Assembly: GCA_016649795.1 (NCBI GenBank)
Contig: JAENWZ010000010.1
Coordinates: 1 to 19,023, forward strand
Direction of reading: 5' to 3'
DNA length: 19,023 nt
Source of the DNA: Proteiniphilum sp.
Lineage (GTDB): Bacteria; Bacteroidota; Bacteroidia; Bacteroidales; Dysgonomonadaceae
The translations under genes were made by a program, and so were the position numbers. Position 1 is the first letter of the stretch, and every line of letters begins with the position of its first letter. Positions 1 through 8,633 of the stretch are shown here, in pieces. The notes under the pieces were generated by a model. The model made no database searches, was not told the DNA's origin, and saw only the letters and a program-made list of their open reading frames with translations.

Positions 1-16
1 ACTGATTACTGACCGC

Positions 17-1306
17 TTAAACATTCAACGCTTTTTTCGCCCAAATAGTTTGTATGACGCCCCTCCCCAGCAGATACAGGATAAAAGAAAACCAGAGGCC
101 GTTGTTACCCCAGAGGGGAGTCATGATGAAATAGCAGACGAAAAAGAGCACCGATGAGAAGATCATGGCGTTGCGCATCTGTTTGGATGCTGTGGCACCA
201 ATAAAAATACCATCCCACAGGAAAGCAGCAAAGCCGGTGAGAGGGATCAGCACCGTCCAGAACAAGAAATCTTTGGTGCTTTCAATAATCTGGATATCGT
301 TCGTAAGAATATGCAATAACTGATTGGGGAAAATGGCGTAAATCACAACTGCTGTTATGCTCACCATCCATCCCCAGAAGAAGATTCTCTTCAGCATCAG
401 CTTCAACGCTACCCGGTTCCTTGCACCGAAGAACCTTCCCGTAAGCGCCTCTCCCGCGTAGGCAAATCCATCCATGAAATAGGAGAAGAGCATGAAGAAT
501 TGCATCAGCAAAGCATTCACTGCAAGCGTGATCTCTCCCATGCCTGATGAGGCAAATGTAAAGAAGGTGGTTACCAGCGTCAGCAGGAACGTACGTACGA
601 AGACATCTGCATTCACCCTGAAGAATAGTCGTATCGATGCTTTATCCCATATGGTCTCCTTTCGGATATATTTGCGCAGACGGCGGTAATACCTCCACCA
701 GAAAGCGGCAGCAACCATGATCGATATGATCTGAGAGAGCACCGTACCCAGTGCGATTCCTTCTATTTGCATTCCGAACCCAAAAACAAACAGTACGCTC
801 AGGACAATATTCAGCACATTGTTAAAGATAGCGATGAACATGGGGATCCTTGCGTTTTGCATGCCAATGAACCATCCTTTAAAAGCGTACATCCCCAGCA
901 CTGCCGGTGCACCCCATATCACAATACGAAAATAGCTCTCCACATGATGAACCGATTCGGGACCTGACTGGATGAGGGCGAATGCAAATTCACCGATGGG
1001 GTATTGCAGCAACACTATCAGCACACCAATTCCCAACCCAATCACGAGTGAACGAATAAACACGTTCATCGCTTCCGGCATATCCCTGGCTCCATAAGCC
1101 TGAGCAGCAAAACCACTCGAGCTCATACGGAGAAAACCGAAGTTCCAGTAGATCATATTGAAGATATTGGCTCCCAGAGCGATCGCACCAATAAAAACAG
1201 CCGATCCCAGGCGGCCCGCAACAGCCATATCAATCATACCCAATAAAGGGACTGTGATATTGGTGATAATGTTAGGGATAGCTAATCTGAAGATTTTTCT
1301 GTCCAT
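17..1306 (-). CDS. MATE family efflux transporter, DinF-like
   Basis: This 429-residue polytopic inner-membrane protein belongs to the multidrug and toxic compound extrusion (MATE) family, which exports organic cations or drugs in exchange for H+ or Na+. Hydrophobic segments run through the whole length, consistent with 12 membrane helices in two six-helix halves. The N-terminus (MDRKIFRLAIPNI) and the motif MIDMAVAGRLG with Asp26 in helix 1, followed by IGAIALGANIFNMIYW and GFAAQAYGA, are typical of the DinF branch. The length is normal for the family. The ATG at 1306 is preferred because the next Met (residue 24) would remove helix 1. A TATTTTTG box lies only 5 nt upstream of that ATG, so the transcript may be leaderless. 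The gene is divergent from the V-ATPase operon. The substrate cannot be told from sequence. The stop codon is 17 nt from the window edge, so an operon partner beyond it cannot be excluded. Confidence 0.93.
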   Translation of the reverse strand: MDRKIFRLAIPNIITNITVPLLGMIDMAVAGRLGSAVFIGAIALGANIFNMIYWNFGFLRMSSSGFAAQAYGARDMPEAMNVFIRSLVIGLGIGVLIVLLQYPIGEFAFALIQSGPESVHHVESYFRIVIWGAPAVLGMYAFKGWFIGMQNARIPMFIAIFNNVLNIVLSVLFVFGFGMQIEGIALGTVLSQIISIMVAAAFWWRYYRRLRKYIRKETIWDKASIRLFFRVNADVFVRTFLLTLVTTFFTFASSGMGEITLAVNALLMQFFMLFSYFMDGFAYAGEALTGRFFGARNRVALKLMLKRIFFWGWMVSITAVVIYAIFPNQLLHILTNDIQIIESTKDFLFWTVLIPLTGFAAFLWDGIFIGATASKQMRNAMIFSSVLFFVCYFIMTPLWGNNGLWFSFILYLLGRGVIQTIWAKKALNV

Positions 1307-1311
1307 TCGCG

Positions 1312-1319
1312 CAAAAATA
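1312..1319 (-). promoter_or_regulatory. Bacteroidota -7 box of the MATE gene
   Basis: On the minus strand this reads TATTTTTG, an exact match to TAnnTTTG. It ends 5 nt before the MATE start codon, so transcription should begin at or within a nucleotide or two of the ATG. No clear -33 TTG element is visible at the usual distance. Confidence 0.6.
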
Positions 1320-1411
1320 GTCCAAAAAGAGGAGATGATCCGAATTTAAAGGATTTTTCACTTAAAAATATAGAATTGCACCCTGAGAAAAAGAAATGAT
1401 GCATATTTTCC

Positions 1412-1439
1412 AAATGGATTAGAGAAGGATAATCCATTT
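1412..1439. promoter_or_regulatory. Perfect 10-bp inverted repeat, candidate operator of the V-ATPase operon
   Basis: AAATGGATTA (1412-1421) and TAATCCATTT (1430-1439) are exact reverse complements separated by 8 nt (gagaagga). The repeat ends 5 bp before the -7 box of the V-ATPase promoter, so it covers the -33 region where sigma factor binds. That position suits a repressor or activator site. It also has terminator form for rightward transcription (AT-rich stem running into seven T), but no rightward gene lies between it and the MATE start. The identity of any binding protein is unknown. Confidence 0.5.
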
Positions 1440-1444
1440 TTTTG

Positions 1445-1452
1445 TAACTTTG
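1445..1452 (+). promoter_or_regulatory. Bacteroidota -7 box, V-ATPase operon promoter
   Basis: TAACTTTG matches TAnnTTTG exactly and is the only such box upstream of the E subunit gene. It predicts a start site near 1459 and an untranslated leader of about 110 nt before the ATG at 1568. The leader holds a short inverted repeat, TGAACA (1498-1503) and TGTTCA (1514-1519), which could form a weak hairpin. Confidence 0.7.
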
Positions 1453-1567
1453 TCACATCTCCTTAACAAATTAAAATCGTGTGTCGGTATTCATTACTGA
1501 ACAATTTTAAAGCTGTTCACAAAGAAGACTTCGAAACTCAAAAAAAACATCATTTAGGATATACCAC

Positions 1568-2155
1568 ATGGACAAAATTCAGGAACTCACCTCAAAGCTT
1601 TACTCCGAGGGAGTAGAAAAAGGCAAGGAGGAAGCCGAAAGAGTTATTGCAGAAGCCAAAGCCAGAGAGCAACAAATATTAAATGAGGCAGAGGCCAAAG
1701 CCAACGAAATCATCGCTACTGCCCAAAAGCAGCAGGCAGAATTAAAACGCCATACCGAAGCAGAGTTGAAGCTCTACGCGGCTCAATCTGCCGAAGCACT
1801 GAAAACGGAAATCATCAATCTGGTGACTGACAAGCTGGCCACATTGAATGTGAAGGCGGCGATGGAAGAGAAGTCGTTTATGCAGAAAATAATCGTTGAG
1901 CTGGTACGGGACTGGTCGAAGAACGAAAAGTTATCCATAGGCGTTCAGAACCCTAAAGAACTGGAGTCTTACATTGCTTCCAACGTAAAGAACCTGCTTG
2001 ATAAAGAATTGAAAATAGAATCTGTGAACGGTATAAAAACCGGATTCACTCTTTCACCCGAAGATGGGTCTTATAAAGTACGATTCGGCGAGGATGAGTT
2101 CATCGCTTACTTTAAGGAATTTTTACGCCCTCAGATACAGAAACTACTCTTTTAA
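1568..2155 (+). CDS. ntpE: V-type ATPase subunit E (peripheral stalk)
   Basis: This 195-residue cytoplasmic protein is the peripheral-stalk subunit that ties the catalytic A3B3 head to membrane subunit I and resists its rotation. Residues from about 8 to 85 form one long charged, Ala/Glu/Lys/Gln-rich helix (for example ERVIAEAKAREQQILNEAEA) of coiled-coil character. The rest is a mixed globular domain of the kind that caps the head. The length is normal for the family. In other V/A-ATPases E pairs with a small G/H coiled-coil subunit, but no such gene lies in this operon, so E may pair with itself or with a partner encoded elsewhere (inference). It is the first gene of the seven-gene operon. 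The ATG at 1568 is the first in frame. The DUF2764 gene follows after 43 nt. Confidence 0.9.
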   Translation: MDKIQELTSKLYSEGVEKGKEEAERVIAEAKAREQQILNEAEAKANEIIATAQKQQAELKRHTEAELKLYAAQSAEALKTEIINLVTDKLATLNVKAAMEEKSFMQKIIVELVRDWSKNEKLSIGVQNPKELESYIASNVKNLLDKELKIESVNGIKTGFTLSPEDGSYKVRFGEDEFIAYFKEFLRPQIQKLLF

Positions 2156-2198
2156 AAACGGAGATTGAGTAATCTCTTTTATCAGCCTTATTCTGCGT

Positions 2199-3050
2199 AT
2201 GCTTTTCAAAAATCAATATTACTATTTTATCTCCGGACTGCCCGATTTTACTTTCGACAGCATGAAGCTTCCCCTCACCGTCGATGAGTTCAAGGTGATG
2301 CTCGATGAAGAGCTGAAACCGGAAGACAGGAAGCTTTTAAGCAATTATTTTCTCCGGTACGACAATGATAATCTCTTCAACCTGCTGAAAGACAGGGATG
2401 CAGCATTGAACAGTACAGGTAACCTTTCCCTTGAGGAGATGCAGGATGCCATAGAGAAGGTAAAAGAGGGTGACACCATTGAAAACAAACAGATTCCCCC
2501 TTATTACGAAGCCTCTATCAAAGCGTGGCTGAACGACGAGGTACAGGATGAAAGCAGAACACTCGAGGACCTGATCTCCTCTTTTTATATGGACTATGGG
2601 CTGGAAGCAAAAAACAGTCTGATAGCGGGATGGTTCGAGCTTAATCTGAATATCGGGAATATCCTTTCGGCCATTTATGCCCGTAAATATGAAATGGATG
2701 TCACTAAAGTTATCGTCGGCAACAACAAACTGGCGATGATCATCCGGGAAAATGCCAATGCACGCGATTTCGGCATCACGCTCGAACTGGACTATTTCGA
2801 TGCCATACAACGCCTGTCGGAAGAGAGCGATATCTACGAACGGGAGCGCAAGCTCGACAAGTTTCGCTGGGACTGGCTGGAACAAAATACAACATTGGAC
2901 TATTTCAACATAGAATATATCTTCGCCTATCTCTGTAAACTACAGATACTGGAACGTTGGGTGAGTCTGAACGCTGAAGAGGGCGAACGTGTTTTTCGCG
3001 AACTGATCTCCGGACTAAAGAACGAGATTGAGATGCCGGACGAACTCTAA
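2199..3050 (+). CDS. DUF2764 family protein, V-ATPase operon component (likely subunit C-like)
   Basis: This 283-residue soluble protein has no signal peptide and no membrane segment. Its N-terminus, with YYYFISGLPDF at residues 7-17, is the hallmark of DUF2764 proteins, which are found in Bacteroidota V-ATPase operons. The remainder is acidic and looks almost entirely helical (many Leu/Glu/Asp/Lys/Arg heptad-like stretches, few Gly or Pro). In archaeal-type and E. hirae operons the gene near this place encodes subunit C, an all-helical funnel that joins the central shaft to the K ring. No canonical C is present here, so a C-like role is inferred from position, size and predicted fold, not from recognised homology. 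It lies 43 nt after E and 23 nt before A, so co-expression is near certain. The family call is firm; the function is tentative. Confidence 0.82.
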   Translation: MLFKNQYYYFISGLPDFTFDSMKLPLTVDEFKVMLDEELKPEDRKLLSNYFLRYDNDNLFNLLKDRDAALNSTGNLSLEEMQDAIEKVKEGDTIENKQIPPYYEASIKAWLNDEVQDESRTLEDLISSFYMDYGLEAKNSLIAGWFELNLNIGNILSAIYARKYEMDVTKVIVGNNKLAMIIRENANARDFGITLELDYFDAIQRLSEESDIYERERKLDKFRWDWLEQNTTLDYFNIEYIFAYLCKLQILERWVSLNAEEGERVFRELISGLKNEIEMPDEL

Positions 3051-3073
3051 CATAGATAAAACAAAAATCATAT

Positions 3074-4831
3074 ATGTTAACAAAAGGAATTGTAAGAGGA
3101 ATCATATCCAACCTTGTCATAGTAGAAGTGGATGGGCCCGTTGCCCAGAATGAGATAGCCTATATCAACCTGGAAGGCGTCAGACTGATGTCGGAGGTGA
3201 TCAAGGTTGTCGGAAAAAATGTCTATGTACAGGTTTTTGAGAGTACACGGGGACTGAAGGTAGATGCAGAGGTGGAGTTTCAGGGTCATATGCTTGAGGT
3301 TGTGCTCGGGCCGGGACTGCTGGAACGAAATCTCGACGGACTGGAAAACGACCTCGACAAGATGGAAGGTGTCTTCCTCAAAAGGGGTGAATATACCTTT
3401 CCACTCGACGAGGAAAAACTGTGGCGTTTTAAGCCGATAGCCGGCCCCGGTGACACAGTGACGGGCGGATCATGGCTGGGAGAGGTAGACGAGAACTTTC
3501 AACCCCACAAGATCATGCTGCCTTTTGTTATGAAAGAGGAATACAGGCTGAAAAGCATCGTGGAAGAGGGTGCGTACAACATATACAAGACGATAGCTGT
3601 TGTGGAAGATCAAAACGGGAAAGAGACTGAGATTAATATGATTCAGCGCTGGCCCGTGAAAATGCCGCTTACCACATACAAAGAGAAGCCCCGACCCTAC
3701 AAACTGCTCGAAACGGGTGTCCGTTCAATAGATACACTTAACCCGATAGTGGAAGGGGGCACAGGATTTATCCCGGGTGCTTTCGGTACAGGGAAGACAG
3801 TACTGCAGCATGCCATCTCCAAACAGGCTGAAGCTGATATTGTGATTATTGCCGCATGCGGTGAACGTGCCAACGAGGTGGTGGAGATCTTCACTGAGTT
3901 CCCCGAGCTGATCGACCCGCATACCGGGCGTAAGCTGATGGAACGTACGATTATTGTGGCAAACACCTCCAACATGCCGGTGGCTGCACGCGAGGCATCG
4001 GTTTATACAGCTATGTCTATTGGTGAGTATTACCGCTCCATGGGATTGAAAGTACTCCTTATGGCCGACTCCACATCACGATGGGCCCAGGCTTTGCGTG
4101 AGATGAGTAACCGTCTGGAAGAGCTCCCCGGTCCCGATGCCTTCCCTATGGACCTCTCAGCCATCATCTCTAACTTCTACGGTCGTGCAGGACATGTTAT
4201 ACTGAACAACGGTGAAGAAGGATCCATCACCTTCATTGGTACCGTATCACCTGCCGGTGGTAACCTGAAAGAGCCGGTGACAGAGAACACCAAGAAGGTA
4301 GCCCGCTGTTTTTATGCGCTGGAGCAGGACCGCGCCGACAAGAAACGTTATCCGGCCATCAACCCCATCGAGTCCTATTCCAAGTACATTGAATATCCCG
4401 AATTTGAGGAGGAGATCTCGAAACAGATCTCTGATGACTGGACAGAGAAGGTGAATGAAGCCAAGACGCGTCTGTTGCGCGGAAAAGAGATTTCAGAACA
4501 GATCAATATCCTGGGTGACGACGGTGTTCCGGTGGAGTATCACATCACCTACTGGAAATCTGAGCTGATCGATTTCATCGTTCTGCAGCAGGATGCTTTT
4601 GATGAGATAGATTCTGTAACTCCTATGGAACGCCAGAAACATATTCTGGATATGGTGACGGAGGTTTGTCGTACCGAATTTGAGTTTGATAATTTTAACA
4701 AGGTGGCAGACTATTTCAAAGAGCTGATCAATATAGGTAGGCAGATGAATTATGCGGAGTTCAAATCAGAGAAGTTTAATGATTATTACAGGCAGTTGCA
4801 GGAACTGGTATCACAAAAGAGCATAAACTGA
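3074..4831 (+). CDS. ntpA: V-type ATPase catalytic subunit A
   Basis: This 585-residue subunit hydrolyses (or synthesises) ATP in the A3B3 head on the cytoplasmic side. Visible motifs are the Walker A loop GAFGTGKT at residues 235-242 (Lys241, Thr242), the catalytic-glutamate motif CGERANE at 262-268 (Glu264, Arg265), and the Walker B/arginine region MADSTSRW at 330-337 (Asp332, Arg336). Between the N-terminal beta barrel and the P-loop lies the A-type-specific insertion (about residues 110-190) that separates V/A subunit A from F-type beta. The length is typical. Small departures from the usual sequences are GAFG for GPFG and GERANE for GERGNE; neither removes a catalytic residue. The start ATG lies 23 nt after the DUF2764 stop, and subunit B follows after 63 nt. 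Confidence 0.97.
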   Translation: MLTKGIVRGIISNLVIVEVDGPVAQNEIAYINLEGVRLMSEVIKVVGKNVYVQVFESTRGLKVDAEVEFQGHMLEVVLGPGLLERNLDGLENDLDKMEGVFLKRGEYTFPLDEEKLWRFKPIAGPGDTVTGGSWLGEVDENFQPHKIMLPFVMKEEYRLKSIVEEGAYNIYKTIAVVEDQNGKETEINMIQRWPVKMPLTTYKEKPRPYKLLETGVRSIDTLNPIVEGGTGFIPGAFGTGKTVLQHAISKQAEADIVIIAACGERANEVVEIFTEFPELIDPHTGRKLMERTIIVANTSNMPVAAREASVYTAMSIGEYYRSMGLKVLLMADSTSRWAQALREMSNRLEELPGPDAFPMDLSAIISNFYGRAGHVILNNGEEGSITFIGTVSPAGGNLKEPVTENTKKVARCFYALEQDRADKKRYPAINPIESYSKYIEYPEFEEEISKQISDDWTEKVNEAKTRLLRGKEISEQINILGDDGVPVEYHITYWKSELIDFIVLQQDAFDEIDSVTPMERQKHILDMVTEVCRTEFEFDNFNKVADYFKELINIGRQMNYAEFKSEKFNDYYRQLQELVSQKSIN

Positions 4832-4894
4832 TGTGATTCAAAAATTATATCTTCCACTAAAAAGAAAATTAATGAATCATCAAATCGTATAACA

Positions 4895-6208
4895 ATGGCA
4901 AAAGCATTTCAGAAAATATATACAAAAATAACCCAGATCACCAAAGCCACCTGTTCGGTGAAAGCGACCAACATTGGTTACGATGAGCTGGCTACGGTAA
5001 ACGGCAGACTGGCGCAGGTGGTGAAAATCATTGGTGATGAGGTGACGATGCAGATCTTCCAGGGTACCGAAGGTATCCCCACCAACGCTGAGGTGATCTT
5101 TATGGGTAAATCGCCCTCACTCAAGGTGGGTGAACAGCTGGCGGGACGTTTTTTTAACGCCTACGGTGACCCCATCGATGGCGGACCTGTACCCGAGGGA
5201 GAAGAACGACCTATCGGTGGCCCCTCTGTGAACCCGGTAAGAAGGAAGCAACCCTCCGAGCTGATCGCTACAGGCATCGCCGGTATCGACCTGAACAATA
5301 CGCTGGTGTCGGGACAAAAGATCCCCTTCTTTGCCGATCCCGATCAGCCCTTCAACCAGGTGATGGCGACCGTGGCACTGCGTGCCAAGGCTGACAAGAT
5401 CATCCTGGGCGGAATGGGTATGACCAACGACGATTATCTCTTTTTCAAGAACGTCTTCAGCAACGCCGGGGCACTTGATCGCATCATCTCCTTCATGAAC
5501 ACGACCGAAGACCCGGCAGTGGAACGTCTGCTTGTGCCCGATATGGCGCTGACAGCGGCAGAATACTTTGCTGTAGAGAAAAATGAGAAGGTGCTGGTAC
5601 TGCTCACCGACATGTCATCCTACGCCGACGCTTTGTCTATTGTTTCAAACCGCATGGATCAGATCCCCTCGAAGGATTCCATGCCGGGATCACTCTATTC
5701 AGACCTGGCGAAGATATACGAGAAAGCAGCACAGTTCCCAACAGGTGGCTCTATCACCATCGTGGCCGTGACAACGCTCTCGGGGGGTGACATCACCCAT
5801 GCTGTACCCGATAACACGGGATATATCACTGAGGGACAGCTCTTTCTTCGTCGCGACAGCGATGTGGGTAAGGTGATCGTTGATCCTTTCCGTTCGCTCT
5901 CACGACTCAAACAGCTGGTGCAGGGTACGAAGACACGCGAGGATCATCCACAGGTGATGAATGCAGCTGTACGTCTCTACGCCGATGCGGCCAACGCGAA
6001 AACAAAACAGGAGAACGGCTTCGATCTGACCGACTATGATCTGCGGACACTCTCCTTTGCAAGGGATTACGCTGAATATATCCTTGCCATCGACGTGAAC
6101 CTTGACACGGTAGAGATGCTCGATAAAACATGGAAATTTCTCTCCGACCACTTCAAACCGTCGGAAGTAAACATGAAAAAAGAATTAGTGGATAAGTACT
6201 GGCAATAA
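4895..6208 (+). CDS. ntpB: V-type ATPase regulatory subunit B
   Basis: This 437-residue non-catalytic nucleotide-binding subunit alternates with A in the hexameric head. It begins with a beta-barrel domain (about residues 1-75: ITQITKATCSVKATNIGYDEL). The central domain lacks a Walker A loop: the segment SGQKIPFFADPDQPFNQ replaces it, as in all B subunits. The conserved LLTDMSSYADALSIVSNR and PDNTGYITEGQLFLRR stretches and the SLSRLKQL region near residues 340-350 are diagnostic. It is somewhat shorter than the roughly 460 residues of many homologues. Its stop overlaps the start of subunit D by one base (TAATG at 6206-6210), so translation of D is likely coupled to B. Confidence 0.96.
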   Translation: MAKAFQKIYTKITQITKATCSVKATNIGYDELATVNGRLAQVVKIIGDEVTMQIFQGTEGIPTNAEVIFMGKSPSLKVGEQLAGRFFNAYGDPIDGGPVPEGEERPIGGPSVNPVRRKQPSELIATGIAGIDLNNTLVSGQKIPFFADPDQPFNQVMATVALRAKADKIILGGMGMTNDDYLFFKNVFSNAGALDRIISFMNTTEDPAVERLLVPDMALTAAEYFAVEKNEKVLVLLTDMSSYADALSIVSNRMDQIPSKDSMPGSLYSDLAKIYEKAAQFPTGGSITIVAVTTLSGGDITHAVPDNTGYITEGQLFLRRDSDVGKVIVDPFRSLSRLKQLVQGTKTREDHPQVMNAAVRLYADAANAKTKQENGFDLTDYDLRTLSFARDYAEYILAIDVNLDTVEMLDKTWKFLSDHFKPSEVNMKKELVDKYWQ

Positions 6209-6822
6209 TGGCGATCAAATTTCAATATAACAAAACTTCACGCCAGCAGCTGGAAAAACAGCTGAACGTACGTATACGGGCGCTCCCAACGTTGCAGAAC
6301 AAGGAGACGGCACTGCGTGTGGAGGTAAAAAAAGCCAAGAAAGAGATTGAACTGCTGGAGCAGGAGCTTGAAAAGAGAATTCAGTCTTACGACAAGATGG
6401 TGAGTATGTGGACGGAGTTCGACCCTACCCTGCTGCGGGTGAAAGATGTACATCTGTCGAAGAAAAAGATTGCAGGTGTCGCCCTCCCCATATTGGAAAA
6501 GGTCGATTTCGAATTGAAACCATTCAGCCTCTTCACCCGTCCCAAATGGTTTCTCGATGGTGTGAATACACTGGAGGGACTGGCTGAGATCGGCATCCGT
6601 CGCGATTTCAACGCTATCAAGCTGAAACGACTGGAATATGCGAGAAAGAAAACCACACAGAAGGTGAACCTGTTCGAAAAAGTACAGATACCCGGCTATC
6701 AGGATGCGATCCTGAAGATCAAGCGCTATCTGGAAGATGAGGAGAACCTCTCCAAATCGTCTCAGAAGATTATGCGTGCTCACCAGGAGAAACGAAAAGA
6801 AGAGGAGGGAAGCATATGGTAG
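6208..6822 (+). CDS. ntpD: V-type ATPase subunit D (central rotor shaft)
   Basis: This 204-residue protein is the central rotor shaft, the equivalent of F-type gamma, which turns inside the A3B3 head and transmits torque to the membrane ring. The N-terminal (about 1-75, including LRVEVKKAKKEIELLEQELE) and C-terminal (about 140-200) thirds are long charged helices that form the antiparallel coiled coil of the family. The start FQYNKTSRQQLEKQL resembles other D subunits. Its ATG overlaps the B stop codon by one base, and its end overlaps subunit I by 7 nt. D normally binds the small subunit F, but no F gene is found in the operon. A nearly full-length open frame on the opposite strand is a codon-phase shadow. 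Confidence 0.93.
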   Translation: MAIKFQYNKTSRQQLEKQLNVRIRALPTLQNKETALRVEVKKAKKEIELLEQELEKRIQSYDKMVSMWTEFDPTLLRVKDVHLSKKKIAGVALPILEKVDFELKPFSLFTRPKWFLDGVNTLEGLAEIGIRRDFNAIKLKRLEYARKKTTQKVNLFEKVQIPGYQDAILKIKRYLEDEENLSKSSQKIMRAHQEKRKEEEGSIW

Positions 6823-8633
6823 CAAGAATGAAGAAATTCACATTTCTGGTCTTCCATAAAGAGTATGATCAGTTTCTTCACGATCTGCGCGAGCTGGGGA
6901 TGATTCACGTGGTTGTGAAAGAGAACACGACCCTGAATGAAGATGAACTGCATCAGTTTATCTCCGAAGCGAAGCTGTTGAACGAAGCAAAGAAAACGCT
7001 GGAGAAGGTGAGCGATAAAAAGTCGCCCCTGCCCCTCAACGAGCCAAAGATAGAACGGGGAATGCAAATTCCGGCGGTGATTGAACAGATTGAGGATGAA
7101 AGATCACTCCTGGCCCAGCAGTTACAGGTGAGCATCAAAGAGGGTGACGCACTGCGTCCCTGGGGTAATTTCGACCCGGAAAACATCCAGAGGCTGGAGC
7201 ATGAAGGGTATCATTTCAATTTATTAATCACCCCCGACAGATTCTATAATCCTGAGTGGGAGACCTTGTATAACGCCGTCGTCATCACCAGAGAGGGGTC
7301 AAAGACCTATTTTGTCACCTACTCAAAAAATGCCAATCTGGCCGATGAGCTGAATCTTGAGGAGATGAAGAGACCCGAGATCTCCTTAGAGGAGCTGGAG
7401 AAGCTGATCGCTGCGTTACGTGTGAAGATAGTGGAGCAGGATCAGGCATTGAAACAGCTCACTGCGGATATGCCCTCCCTGGAAGCAGCGTTGAAGGAGC
7501 TGAACACAAAAATCATATTCACCAGAGTAGCACATAGTGCCACACCTATGGCGGAAGAGAAGCTGAAGCTCCTGCAGGGGTGGGCTCCCGTGGATAATGA
7601 GAAGGAGATAGCCGCCTATCTGGCATCTAAGAATGCCTACTTCGAGATGGCTGAGCCGCAACCGGAAGATGATGTACCCATCAAGTTCGCGAACAACAGG
7701 TTCACACGTCTCTTTGAACCCATCGCTGAGTTATATATGCTACCCAAATACAACGAGATCGATCTGACACCCTATTTCGCACCTTTCTTTATGATCTTCT
7801 TCGGGTTAGCACTCGGAGACATAGGCTATGGCGTCTTTCTGTTTGTTGGAGCAACGCTGGCATCGATCTTTATGAAAGAGAAGCTGGGAAAGACCATGCG
7901 CGGTATGCTCAGGCTTGTACAGATCCTGGGGGCTTCCGCCACTGTGTGCGGTCTGCTCACCGGCGGATTTTTCGGATTCAACATTTACGACCTGAATATT
8001 CCCTTTTTCCGGGATATGAAAGAACAGGTCTATTTAGACAACCAGCAAATGTTCGCTCTCTCGCTCATACTAGGTGTGATCCAGATCATGTTTGGCATGT
8101 TCCTGAAGGTCTTCAACCGTATCAGGCAGTTCGGATTTATCCATGCTCTCTCTACCATCGGATGGGTGGTGGTGTTACTGAGTGTGATCGTGGCTTATCT
8201 CTTCCCTACCGTTCTGGCTATGGGAGGTGTAATACATATGGTTGTCATTGCCCTCTCAGCTATACTGATCTACTTCTTTAACTCCCCGGGGAAGAACCCG
8301 CTCCTCAACCTGGGACTGGGGTTGTATGACACCTACAATATGGCTACAGGGTTGCTGGGCGATGTGTTGTCGTATGTACGACTCTTTGCCCTGGGACTGT
8401 CGGGAGGTATCCTTGCGAGTGTCTTCAACAGCCTGGCACTGGGGTTAAAACCGGACAATGTGATTGCCGGATCGATCGTGTTTCTCATCATCTTCCTCTT
8501 CGGACATGCAATGAATATATTCATGACTGTGCTGGGCGCCATTGTACACCCTATGCGCCTTACCTTTGTGGAGTTTTATAAAAATGCTGAGTTCGCCGGT
8601 GGAGGGAAAAAATACAATCCATTTAAGAGATAA
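6816..8633 (+). CDS. ntpI: V-type ATPase subunit I (membrane stator, a-subunit)
   Basis: This 605-residue protein is the stator half-channel through which ions enter and leave the K ring. Residues 1 to about 315 form the cytoplasmic arm (coiled-coil stretches such as LEKLIAALRVKIVEQDQALK) that receives the peripheral stalk. From about residue 320 (YFAPFFMIFFGLALGDIGYG) to the C-terminus there are about seven or eight membrane helices. The two arginines expected to face the ring carboxylates are present: Arg522 in LSYVRLFALGLSGG and Arg581 in VHPMRLTFVEFYKNAEF. The protein is short for the family (often 630-660 residues) but complete at both ends. Its start (MVARMKKF) overlaps D by 7 nt; an alternative ATG lies 12 nt downstream. 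A 104-nt gap separates it from K. Confidence 0.95.
   Translation: MVARMKKFTFLVFHKEYDQFLHDLRELGMIHVVVKENTTLNEDELHQFISEAKLLNEAKKTLEKVSDKKSPLPLNEPKIERGMQIPAVIEQIEDERSLLAQQLQVSIKEGDALRPWGNFDPENIQRLEHEGYHFNLLITPDRFYNPEWETLYNAVVITREGSKTYFVTYSKNANLADELNLEEMKRPEISLEELEKLIAALRVKIVEQDQALKQLTADMPSLEAALKELNTKIIFTRVAHSATPMAEEKLKLLQGWAPVDNEKEIAAYLASKNAYFEMAEPQPEDDVPIKFANNRFTRLFEPIAELYMLPKYNEIDLTPYFAPFFMIFFGLALGDIGYGVFLFVGATLASIFMKEKLGKTMRGMLRLVQILGASATVCGLLTGGFFGFNIYDLNIPFFRDMKEQVYLDNQQMFALSLILGVIQIMFGMFLKVFNRIRQFGFIHALSTIGWVVVLLSVIVAYLFPTVLAMGGVIHMVVIALSAILIYFFNSPGKNPLLNLGLGLYDTYNMATGLLGDVLSYVRLFALGLSGGILASVFNSLALGLKPDNVIAGSIVFLIIFLFGHAMNIFMTVLGAIVHPMRLTFVEFYKNAEFAGGGKKYNPFKR

Noticed and set aside
2337..2885. 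A 182-codon minus-strand frame opposite the DUF2764 gene.
   Set aside because: It is antisense to a clear operon gene with no promoter box or recognisable domain; treated as a codon-usage shadow.
4872..4892. A six-codon ATG...TAA mini-ORF ending 2 nt before the subunit B start.
   Set aside because: Such short frames are common by chance in AT-rich gaps, and unlike 15846-15869 it shares no bases with the neighbouring start or stop codons.
6238..6825. A 195-codon open frame on the minus strand opposite subunit D, nearly the full length of that gene.
   Set aside because: It lies wholly inside a conserved gene, has no family signature, and is rich in Phe, Leu and Gln, as expected for the complement of a Glu/Lys/Leu-rich coiled-coil gene.
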